Shown here: positions 1 to 6,169 of the stretch, in pieces | How positions within the stretch are numbered: position 1 is the first letter of the stretch | How the letters are laid out: each line of letters starts with the position of its first letter | Assembly: GCA_035695045.1 (NCBI GenBank) | Contig: DASSEX010000033.1 | Location: 1-19,749, forward strand | Direction: 5' to 3' | DNA from: DASSKP01 sp035695045 | GTDB taxonomy: Bacteria > Actinomycetota > Actinomycetes > JAFAQI01 | Length of the DNA: 19,749 nt | Translations under genes and position numbers: made by a program | Notes under the pieces: model-generated | Databases searched by the model: none | What the model was told of the DNA's origin: nothing | What the model saw: only the letters and a program-made list of their open reading frames with translations

Positions 1-951
1 CATGTGCTGACGGTCGACATGACCAACACCAACATCGCCTTCGGCCCGCTGATGCGGCACGTCGCGCAGCGGTCCCCGCTGTCACAGCTCGCCAGCGGCA
101 GGCGGCGGCTGGTCGCCGCGACCAACACGGGTTACTTCGACTTCAACGTCGGTGCGCCGTTCGGGCCCGTCGTCTACGAGCAGCGGCCGGTGACCGGCAC
201 GACTGCCGGAAGCAACTACGTCGGCATCGGCTCCAACCACCGCGTCTACACGGGCAAGCTCCACCTGGCGAGCACGGTGACCGTCCACGGGGTGACGCAC
301 CCGCTCAACGGCTTCAACTCGCTGACGGTGCCGAGGGGGCTCTCGCTGTACACCCCGCGCTGGGGTTCGGAGAAGGTGCAGGTCCCGTGGAACGGCGTAT
401 CCGTCTACCTGACCAACGGCGTGATCTCGTCGAAGGTCAACCGCTACACGTCTCCGCCGCAGCCGGGACAGTCGATGCTGGTCGCGCGCGGCTCGACCTG
501 GGTCAACTGGCTGAAGTCCCTCTCGCGCGGCACAACGGTGGCGCACCACCTCGGCTACAGCACCGATGCTCCGGTCACGATCCGTCAGGCCTACCAGGTA
601 GGCGCCGAGATCGTGCAGCAGAAGGGCGTGATCCGCACCGGCCTGTCCTGTCGCCAGCAGTACCCGATGCCGGCGCGCAATGCCATCGGCTGGACCGACA
701 GCCACAAGAAGATGATCATCGCGGTCGTCACCGACAAGCCCGGCACCGACGTGCACGGTCTGGACGAGAACCAGATGTCGGCGCTGATGGTCGAGCTCGG
801 CTCCAGCCGTGCGTACATGTGGGACGGTTCCGGATCGGCGGAGATGATCGCGCGGATGCCCAGCACCGGCCGGCTGTCGATCCGCAACTACTGCGCCGAC
901 GGCCAGGAGCGGTGGATGCCGGTCGGCTTCGGGATCTTCCGGCGTAGCTGA
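1..951 (+). CDS. Phosphodiester glycosidase (NAGPA-type) family protein, 5' partial
   Basis: The reading frame is open from the first base, so the N-terminus (probably a signal peptide) lies outside the window; a GTG at 4 is in frame but need not be the start. The visible 316 or so residues look like an extracytoplasmic phosphodiester glycosidase domain (PF09992, related to the uncovering enzyme NAGPA). The C-terminal part has the family layout: a short 'KKMIIAVVTD' strand, an 'LDENQMSALMVELGSSRAY' helix, then 'WDGSGSAEMIAR', which matches the usual LDGGGSS-type loop only loosely. Family members are exported and thought to act on phosphodiester-linked sugars of cell-wall polymers; the substrate here is unknown. 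The gene ends 14 bases before the convergent carboxypeptidase gene. The family call is from motif memory, so it is moderately sure. Confidence 0.65.
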   Translation, partial: HVLTVDMTNTNIAFGPLMRHVAQRSPLSQLASGRRRLVAATNTGYFDFNVGAPFGPVVYEQRPVTGTTAGSNYVGIGSNHRVYTGKLHLASTVTVHGVTHPLNGFNSLTVPRGLSLYTPRWGSEKVQVPWNGVSVYLTNGVISSKVNRYTSPPQPGQSMLVARGSTWVNWLKSLSRGTTVAHHLGYSTDAPVTIRQAYQVGAEIVQQKGVIRTGLSCRQQYPMPARNAIGWTDSHKKMIIAVVTDKPGTDVHGLDENQMSALMVELGSSRAYMWDGSGSAEMIARMPSTGRLSIRNYCADGQERWMPVGFGIFRRS

Positions 952-955
952 GCCG

Positions 956-975
956 CGGCCGGGCTCTAGCGGCCG
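956..975. terminator. Possible bidirectional hairpin between convergent genes
   Basis: CGGCCG, an 8-base loop and CGGCCG form a 6-bp stem in the 14-base gap between two convergent genes, running into the end of the minus-strand gene. There is no U-tract, so intrinsic termination is uncertain. Confidence 0.25.
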
Positions 976-1733
976 TTGGTCGAGAAGTGCTGGTAGTCCG
1001 GCGTGCTCGACCAGTTGCCGCCCCAGCCCCAGTGAAGGGCGCTGAAGACAGCGACCGGCGCGCTGCCCGCGACGATCATCCCGCGACGCACGTTGGAGCG
1101 GTCCATGTACGGCGCTCCCGCGGGTGGCAACACTTTGCCGTCCAGCCGGTAGGGGTTCTCCAACGGGTTGAAGTCGATCGCCTCGCCGTAGGCGTGCATC
1201 GACCACGACGGCGGGCCGTTGGACACGGCGCGCCGGCAGTTGAAGGCGGAGGTGTTGTCCGCGGCCATCGACCTGTCGTCGCTGCCGCCATAGGCGGCGA
1301 TCGGCACCATCCGACGGATCGGGAAGCGCGCCAGGTACATGCTGCGGAACGCGGACACCACCGCCGGCACGACCGACCCGTTGACGACGAGGGTGCCGCG
1401 GTGCGTGACGTTGTCGAAGCCCCAGAAGGTCATCGTCACCGCGCGCAGCGAGTTCGCCCCGACCGGGCATCCGGAGCGCCAGCTCTTGCCGAGCTCGGCC
1501 GTCGTCGCCGCCGCGGTGCGGTAGCTGAACGGCGTGGCCGCCGGCGCGGTCACCAACGGCCGCGCATGCTTCTTCCTGTGGGGAGCCTCGGCCGGCGTGA
1601 CGCTTGGCGATGCGCTGACGACGGATGCAGTCGGCGCGGGCGGCGCCGCATGCGCAGTCGGCTGGTTCGACCGGCATCCGGCAGCGGCGAGTGCCACGAC
1701 GGCCAACCCGGCCGCGACGGCCGATTGCCGCAT
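966..1733 (-). CDS. Lipoprotein M15-family D-alanyl-D-alanine carboxypeptidase-like
   Basis: The 255-aa product starts with a lipoprotein signal peptide with lipobox LAAAGC (Cys20), followed by a Pro/Ala/Thr-rich linker to about residue 65, so it should be anchored on the outer face of the membrane. The C-terminal domain matches the VanY/M15 peptidase type (PF13539): SMHAYGEAIDFNP supplies His180 and Asp187 of the HxxxxxxD zinc motif and DYQHF supplies His249 as third zinc ligand. Such enzymes trim D-Ala from peptidoglycan stem peptides or act as L,D/D,D-endopeptidases. The ATG at 1733 is fixed by a strong SD (AGGAGG at 1745-1740, 6 bases away). It is divergent from the L,D-transpeptidase gene with 44 bases between ATGs. 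Cys89 and Cys166 could form a disulfide. Fold confident; exact bond cleaved unknown. Confidence 0.85.
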   Translation of the reverse strand: MRQSAVAAGLAVVALAAAGCRSNQPTAHAAPPAPTASVVSASPSVTPAEAPHRKKHARPLVTAPAATPFSYRTAAATTAELGKSWRSGCPVGANSLRAVTMTFWGFDNVTHRGTLVVNGSVVPAVVSAFRSMYLARFPIRRMVPIAAYGGSDDRSMAADNTSAFNCRRAVSNGPPSWSMHAYGEAIDFNPLENPYRLDGKVLPPAGAPYMDRSNVRRGMIVAGSAPVAVFSALHWGWGGNWSSTPDYQHFSTNGR

Positions 1734-1761
1734 CTGGCACCTCCTGTCCCGCTTCGGCGAT

Positions 1762-1767
1762 TAGCGT
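1762..1767 (+). promoter_or_regulatory. Candidate -10 box of the L,D-transpeptidase gene
   Basis: TAGCGT fits the actinobacterial TANNNT -10 pattern and lies 7 bases before a GTG (1775) that is followed at once by ATG (1778). No SD precedes these starts, so a leaderless mRNA is plausible. No convincing -35 is visible. Confidence 0.3.
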
Positions 1768-1777
1768 AATTCGGGTG

Positions 1778-2620
1778 ATGAGAGCGCGCGGCCTGTTAGC
1801 CGTTCTCGCGTGCGCACTCGTCACGGGGTGCGCGTCATCCAGTGTGCCCGCGCCCCGAACCGCACTGGGAAGCCCACGAGCGACCCTCTCACCGACATCG
1901 GTCCCGTCCCCGACCACGCCCGTCTCGCGAGCGGCAGCAGCGCCCCGCAAGCCACGCCCGGCCGCGTCGCCGCGTGCGACTCCGGCCCGCTCGGTCGCAG
2001 CGCCGAGCCGGCCGCGACTGCTGGTCGATCGACTCGACGGCGTCGGCAACGCACGACAGGTCGTCGCGGTGGCCGCGAGCGGCTACGGGACGTCGTACGC
2101 GACGTTGACGGCCTTCGCGCGTACGGCGTCCGGCTGGCGGCAGGTCTTCGGTCCGTGGGCCGCGCGCATCGGCTACAACGGCTTCGCGCCGCCGCACCGC
2201 AAGCGTGAGGGCGACGGGCGTTCTCCGACCGGATCGTTCGGCGTGCAGTTCATGTTCGGCGTCGAGCCAGACCCCGGCGTGCACTACTCCTACCGCCGGG
2301 CTCTCGCGACCAGCTGGTGGGACGACGACCCTGCGAGCCCGCACTACAACGAGTGGGTCGACAGCCGCTTCGGTGACCCCGGCCGCGACCCGGAGGCGAT
2401 GCACCAGGTTCCGTCCTACCGCTACGGCGCGGTCATCGCCTACAACACCGCGCGGACCCCGGGGCTCGGCAGCGCGATCTTCCTGCACGTGGCCCACACC
2501 GGTGCGACCTCGGGCTGCGTCTCGCTGCCGGAGCCGGAGCTGCTCGCCGTGTTGCGTTGGCTCGACCCGTCGCGATCACCGCGCATCGTCATGGGGACGA
2601 TGTCGGCCGTCGCGCACTGA
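1778..2620 (+). CDS. Lipoprotein L,D-transpeptidase (YkuD-type) family protein
   Basis: The product from ATG 1778 is 280 aa (a GTG one codon upstream is equally possible). It opens with a lipobox signal, ALVTGC with Cys18, then a Ser/Thr/Pro/Ala-rich linker to about residue 80, and an L,D-transpeptidase-type domain. The diagnostic C-terminal stretch is FLHVAHTGATSGCVSLP, with His237 or His240 and the nucleophile-like Cys247 in the HxxxxxSxGC signature. YkuD-domain enzymes form 3-3 peptidoglycan crosslinks or attach proteins to peptidoglycan; some members of this secreted branch are uncharacterised. Here the motif has Ser-Gly-Cys preceded by Thr rather than the usual Ser-His-Gly-Cys. Its 3' end overlaps the convergent mftF gene by 32 bases. 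It pairs with the divergent M15 peptidase as an envelope-remodelling neighbour. Confidence 0.8.
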   Translation: MRARGLLAVLACALVTGCASSSVPAPRTALGSPRATLSPTSVPSPTTPVSRAAAAPRKPRPAASPRATPARSVAAPSRPRLLVDRLDGVGNARQVVAVAASGYGTSYATLTAFARTASGWRQVFGPWAARIGYNGFAPPHRKREGDGRSPTGSFGVQFMFGVEPDPGVHYSYRRALATSWWDDDPASPHYNEWVDSRFGDPGRDPEAMHQVPSYRYGAVIAYNTARTPGLGSAIFLHVAHTGATSGCVSLPEPELLAVLRWLDPSRSPRIVMGTMSAVAH

Positions 2621-3845
2621 CAGCAGGCAGCACGGGCTCCAGCGTCCGCGCCCTGACACAGCCCCACCACACGCCGGCGCCGTACGCCGCTTCATCAGCG
2701 ACCGCGGACACGGCCCGTCGCGGAGGGCTGCCTACTGCGGCGAGCGCCGGCCACCACACCGGAGTCGCCCAGCGCACCAATCCCGTCAACGTCGCCAGCG
2801 GCGCGGTGCGCACGACCCTCCGCAGCACCTCGGGTGGCAGCGCGGCATTGCCGTCGCCGCGGGCCCCGGCCAGCGCGAGCGGGGCGGTGAAACCGCGCAG
2901 CGACGGGCCGCGGAGCGCGCCGGGATGCCGGCGTGCGAGCGGACCTGCGCTCGTCCCGTAGTGGAACCGCCGAACCAGCGCCGGCCAGCCCTCCGGCTCG
3001 AGATGGCGCACGCACATCCGCGGGTCGTACCGGATCGACCAGCCGGCCTCGTGCAGCCGCCAACACAAGTCGACGTCCTCACCGAATCGCAGCGACTCGT
3101 CGAACGCATCGATCGCCGCCACGGCGTCGCGACGTACGACAAGAGCAGTGGAGGGCACGTAGCCGACCCGGGACCCCGGGACGACGCCACCGGGCCTGAC
3201 TCCGATGTCCAGCGGGCTTCGGCCGGCCGGCGGGCTCGTCGTGTCGACATCTCGTGACGGCAGCACACGGGGAGCCGCTGCGGCGACGACCGGGTCCGCG
3301 AAGTGCCGCGCGAGCGCGCGCAACGCCGTGGCGCTCGCCAGGCAGTCGCTGTCGACGAACGCGACGAGTTCGGTGTCCACGGCCGCAAGGCCGGTGTTGC
3401 GCGCAGCCGCCGGGCCGCCACTCGTCGCGCGCGACACCAGCCGCGCACCGTGCCGCGTGGCCACTGCAGCAACGGCGTCCGGGTCCCGCGAGCCGTCGTC
3501 GACGACGACCACCGGCAGCGACTGGAGCTCTGCGAGACATCGATCGAGCTCCCGCGCGCGGTCACGTACCGGCACGACGGCGGTCATGGGTGGTGTCGCA
3601 CCGGCAGGTGGCAGCGGATGCGCAAGGCCCGCATCGACAAGCCGACGAGCCAGCGCGCCTTCCCTGACGTCGGTGACGGGCGCTCCGCCGAGGAGCGCCT
3701 CCGCCAGCCCCGCACCGCGCCAGGTCAGCCGCAGCATCCGCCACGGCGACCCGCCGTCGAGGACCAGACCGTCGTCGCTGGCGTGCGTGCTCGTGTCGGC
3801 CTGCAACCGGAAGCCGACGGGCAGCGGTGGGCGCGTGGGGGGCAT
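2589..3845 (-). CDS. mftF: Mycofactocin glycosyltransferase MftF (GT2)
   Basis: The 418-aa protein is a family 2 glycosyltransferase. After an N-terminal segment containing GGSPWRMLRL (31-40), typical of MftF proteins, the GT-A domain begins at about residue 87: VVVVDDGS (112-119), the metal-binding DSD (165-167), and the acceptor-region ED at 256-257 followed by DLCWRLHEAGW. The C-terminus has hydrophobic/Trp-rich stretches (about 355-400). In mycobacteria MftF adds beta-1,4-linked glucose units to premycofactocin; this copy is somewhat shorter than the roughly 470 aa I recall for mycobacterial MftF. Its ATG shares one base with the SDR stop (TGATG), so translation is probably coupled. Its last 32 bases overlap the convergent L,D-transpeptidase gene. 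Family confident; operon position supports the specific call. Confidence 0.87.
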   Translation of the reverse strand: MPPTRPPLPVGFRLQADTSTHASDDGLVLDGGSPWRMLRLTWRGAGLAEALLGGAPVTDVREGALARRLVDAGLAHPLPPAGATPPMTAVVPVRDRARELDRCLAELQSLPVVVVDDGSRDPDAVAAVATRHGARLVSRATSGGPAAARNTGLAAVDTELVAFVDSDCLASATALRALARHFADPVVAAAAPRVLPSRDVDTTSPPAGRSPLDIGVRPGGVVPGSRVGYVPSTALVVRRDAVAAIDAFDESLRFGEDVDLCWRLHEAGWSIRYDPRMCVRHLEPEGWPALVRRFHYGTSAGPLARRHPGALRGPSLRGFTAPLALAGARGDGNAALPPEVLRRVVRTAPLATLTGLVRWATPVWWPALAAVGSPPRRAVSAVADEAAYGAGVWWGCVRARTLEPVLPAVSARRPTSSP

Positions 3846-4624
3846 CAAACCGACAGGCCCCCGTCGACGGTCATCACCGATCCCGTCATCGCGCCGCTGT
3901 CGGCGCCGGCGACCCAGGCGAGGGCGGCAGCGATCTCGTCGGGGTCGAGCAGCCGGCCGACGGGCTGCTGCTCGATGAATCCGCTGGTGTCCTGCAGCTC
4001 GTAGAGCGACGCGGAGGCCTCGAGCGCCGCGGTTCTCGTCGAACCGGGGCTGACGGCGTTGGCGGTCACGCCGGTGTCGCCGAGCTCGACGGCCAGCGCG
4101 CGGACAAAGCCCGTGACGCCTGCCTTCGCCGCGCAGTACGCCGCCAGCTTCGGCAGACCGCGAGTCGCAGCGGCCGACGCGACCGCCACGAAGCGTCCGC
4201 TTCGCGGCGCCGGTCGTCGCAGCAGCGCAGGCACCGCCACGCGCGCGAGGTTGAGGACACCGCGCAGGTCGACGTCGAGGACGGCCTCCTCGGTCGCGGC
4301 ATCGCTCTCCCAGTGCGGCCGACCGCCACCCACGACACCGGCGACCGCGAGAGCGGCGTCCAGACCGCCGTACGTCGACTCCGCCAGAGCGACTGCGGCC
4401 GCCAGCGCGTCGACGTCGCGGACGTCCGCAACCGCGGCCGTGACCCCGTCCATCTGACTCAGCCGCTCGAGGTCCTCCCGCGTCGCCATCGGATATGTCA
4501 GCGCCGGGTCGTCCGTGCAGGCATCGACGGCGACGACCGACCAGCCCGACCGGGCCAGGCGGCGGACCGTCGCCGCACCGATACCGCGCGCCGCGCCGGT
4601 GACCAGTGCGACGCGGCCTGTCAT
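3845..4624 (-). CDS. Mycofactocin-dependent SDR family oxidoreductase within the mft operon
   Basis: This is a classical short-chain dehydrogenase of 259 aa from ATG 4624. It has the nucleotide motif TGAARGIG (9-16), catalytic Ser150, Tyr163 and Lys167 (YCAAK), and PG(S) after the Tyr. After the second strand (VVAVDA) there is an insertion with TYPMATREDLERL (about 34-55), the hallmark I associate with mycofactocin-coupled SDRs (TIGR03971/TIGR04504-like). These hold NAD(H) tightly and pass electrons to mycofactocin, usually oxidising alcohols. The NNAG motif is AVAG here. A GTG at 4639, 2 bases after the mftC stop, is an alternative start adding five residues, but lacks an SD; ATG 4624 has a weak GGCGGA. 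It sits where mftD and mftE normally stand. Substrate unknown. Confidence 0.87.
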   Translation of the reverse strand: MTGRVALVTGAARGIGAATVRRLARSGWSVVAVDACTDDPALTYPMATREDLERLSQMDGVTAAVADVRDVDALAAAVALAESTYGGLDAALAVAGVVGGGRPHWESDAATEEAVLDVDLRGVLNLARVAVPALLRRPAPRSGRFVAVASAAATRGLPKLAAYCAAKAGVTGFVRALAVELGDTGVTANAVSPGSTRTAALEASASLYELQDTSGFIEQQPVGRLLDPDEIAAALAWVAGADSGAMTGSVMTVDGGLSV

Positions 4625-4641
4625 CTCGTCCGCCGGCACCG

Positions 4642-5760
4642 TCAGACCGGCCGGCGGCCGATGGCGACCGGCACCGGGCCGCTGCGCGTGTGCCCGGCAC
4701 CGACCGCGGGCCGACCCGAGCCGCTCGCGGCGAGCAGCGCGGCTTCACCGTGTCCGTGCACGCACTCGGGGTCCGGTCCGTCGAGAGGCAGGCCGGTGAA
4801 GAACTTCGCCGCCATGCAGCCGCCACGGCAGGCGTCGTACGAGCCGCACGACGTGCACGCACCGGGCGAGTCCGGCTCGCGCAGGGACAGGAACAGCGGC
4901 GAGGTGCGCCAGACCGACGCGAAGCCGCCGTCGTCGCGGACGCTCCCCGCCTTGAACTGGTCGTGCAGGACGAACGGGCAGGCGTAGACGTCGCCGACCG
5001 GATCGATCAGGCAGACGACCCGACCGGCGCCACAGAGGTTCAGACCGGGCAAGGGCTCGCCGAGCGCCGACAGGTGGAAGAAGGAGTCACCGGTGAGGAC
5101 GTTCGGATGCCCGAGCAGCCACGTGTAGAGGTCGCGCTGCTGCTCGGCCGTGACGTGCAACCGGTCCCACACGTCCGCGCCGCGGCCCGACGGCCGCAAC
5201 CGGGTCAGCCGCAGCTGCGCACCGAAGGAGTCGGCAAGCGCCGCGAAGTCATCGAGCTGACCGACGTTGTCCCGCGTGACGACGACGGAGACCTTGAACT
5301 CGCCGAAGCCGGCGTCGGTCAGGTGTCGCATGGCTGTCGTCGCCACGTGGAAGGAACCGGGACCGCGAATCGCGTCGTTGGTGGCGGCATCGGCACCGTC
5401 GATCGAGATCTGCACGTCGACGTAGTCGGTCGCGGCCAGCCGCGCCGCGGAGGAGCGGGTGACACGCGACCCGTTGGTCGAGAACTTCACGCCGACCTTG
5501 CGGTGGACCGCGTGGTCCAGCAGCTCCCAGAAGTCCGGCCGCAGCGTCGGTTCGCCACCACCGATGTTGACGTAGAAGACCTGCATCTGCGCCAGGTCGT
5601 CGATGACCGTCGCGCACTCCTCCGTCGTCAGCTCGCGGGGGTCACGTCGACCGCTGGACGACAGGCAGTGGACGCAGGCGAGATTGCAGCCGTAGGTGAG
5701 CTCCCAGGTGAGGCAGATCGGAGCGTCGAGGCCGCGGCTCAGCCGGTCTGTCACTCGCAC
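4642..5760 (-). CDS. mftC: Mycofactocin radical SAM maturase MftC
   Basis: The 372-aa protein has the radical SAM cluster motif CNLACVHC (Cys25, Cys29, Cys32) within LTWELTYGC, a GGGEP SAM-binding motif (67-71), and a SPASM domain with eight cysteines (243, 250, 261, 302, 305, 311, 315, 333) for auxiliary Fe-S clusters. MftC oxidatively decarboxylates the C-terminal Tyr of MftA and then forms a Val-Tyr crosslink, with MftB as peptide chaperone. The last 30 or so residues are Gly/Pro/Arg-rich and add no recognised domain. The GTG at 5760 is preferred because GGAG (5772-5769) lies 8 bases upstream; a GTG at 5754 that overlaps the mftB stop as GTGA is the alternative. The gene overlaps mftB by 10 bases. 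Confidence 0.95.
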   Translation of the reverse strand: MRVTDRLSRGLDAPICLTWELTYGCNLACVHCLSSSGRRDPRELTTEECATVIDDLAQMQVFYVNIGGGEPTLRPDFWELLDHAVHRKVGVKFSTNGSRVTRSSAARLAATDYVDVQISIDGADAATNDAIRGPGSFHVATTAMRHLTDAGFGEFKVSVVVTRDNVGQLDDFAALADSFGAQLRLTRLRPSGRGADVWDRLHVTAEQQRDLYTWLLGHPNVLTGDSFFHLSALGEPLPGLNLCGAGRVVCLIDPVGDVYACPFVLHDQFKAGSVRDDGGFASVWRTSPLFLSLREPDSPGACTSCGSYDACRGGCMAAKFFTGLPLDGPDPECVHGHGEAALLAASGSGRPAVGAGHTRSGPVPVAIGRRPV

Positions 5761-6002
5761 GTGAGAATCTCCGCGTCGGCCAGGCGCCGCAGCGCAGTCA
5801 GAAAGGCAGGGCGTTGCTGCTCAGGCACACCCGCCGCGTTGAGGGCGGTCTCTATGTCCTCGTGGTCCGCCGCGGTTCGTACGACCTCAACCAGCCGCGC
5901 GTCGTTGAGAAACGTCAGCTTGCGGTTGCCGTAGTGGTAAGCCAGCGCGCCGAACGCCTCGTCGCGCAACCCGACCTGCGGGTGCAGCGCATACCGCGTC
6001 AT
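5751..6002 (-). CDS. mftB: Mycofactocin peptide chaperone MftB
   Basis: This 83-aa protein runs from ATG 6002 (MTRYALHPQVGLRDEAFGAL) to a TGA inside the mftC start region. Sequence features fit MftB, a PqqD-like RiPP recognition element: an N-terminal HPQVGLRDEAFGALAYHY hairpin followed by NRKLTFLND and a helical C-terminal half. MftB binds the MftA leader and presents it to MftC. The frame is open further upstream, but that extension would cover mftA in another frame and is not credible. The start lies 4 bases after the mftA stop without a clear SD, so it probably relies on coupling to mftA translation. Confidence 0.92.
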   Translation of the reverse strand: MTRYALHPQVGLRDEAFGALAYHYGNRKLTFLNDARLVEVVRTAADHEDIETALNAAGVPEQQRPAFLTALRRLADAEILTCE

Positions 6003-6006
6003 CGGC

Positions 6007-6144
6007 TCAGTAGACGCCGCACATGCCGTCGATCGAGATCTCCTCGACGAGCAGCTCGGCCAGCACCTCGTCGTCGATCGCAGACGGTGCGTCGACAGCG
6101 TCGGTCGCCGTCGAGACGACACTCTCGGTGACGGTCGAGGTCAT
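6007..6144 (-). CDS. mftA: Mycofactocin precursor peptide MftA
   Basis: This 45-codon gene encodes a peptide that starts MTSTVTESVV and ends in ISIDGMCGVY, the invariant C-terminus of mycofactocin precursors; the terminal Val-Tyr becomes the redox cofactor core. The middle is acidic (IDDEVLAELLVEE), as expected of the leader bound by MftB. A very strong SD (AGGGAGG, 6155-6149) lies 4 bases before the ATG, stronger than those of the downstream genes, which suits a precursor needed in excess. The start lies 25 bases after the stop of the diguanylate cyclase gene, leaving little space for a separate promoter outside that gene. Identification is essentially certain because of the C-terminal motif and the adjacent mftB and mftC. 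Confidence 0.97.
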   Translation of the reverse strand: MTSTVTESVVSTATDAVDAPSAIDDEVLAELLVEEISIDGMCGVY

Positions 6145-6148
6145 GGCG

Positions 6149-6155
6149 CCTCCCT
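6149..6155 (-). promoter_or_regulatory. Strong ribosome binding site of mftA
   Basis: AGGGAGG on the minus strand, 4 bases before the mftA ATG. It fixes the start and is the strongest SD in this operon. Confidence 0.8.
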
Positions 6156-6169
6156 GGTGCGGTGGTCCG

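Noticed and set aside
82..2049. 655-codon minus-strand open frame
   Set aside because: It lies antisense to three well-supported exported-protein genes; its translation is Arg/Ala/Gly-rich and motif-free, typical of GC-rich shadows.
3845..4639. Possibility that this gene is mftE or mftD
   Set aside because: The TGAARGIG motif, Ser/Tyr/Lys triad and PG motif are those of an SDR; no creatininase or FMN-binding features are present.
2589..4862. 757-codon frame suggesting a long fusion protein ending in MftF
   Set aside because: The part above 3845 overlaps the SDR and mftC in another phase and is low-complexity Arg/Gly; the MftF homology begins at the ATG that overlaps the SDR stop.
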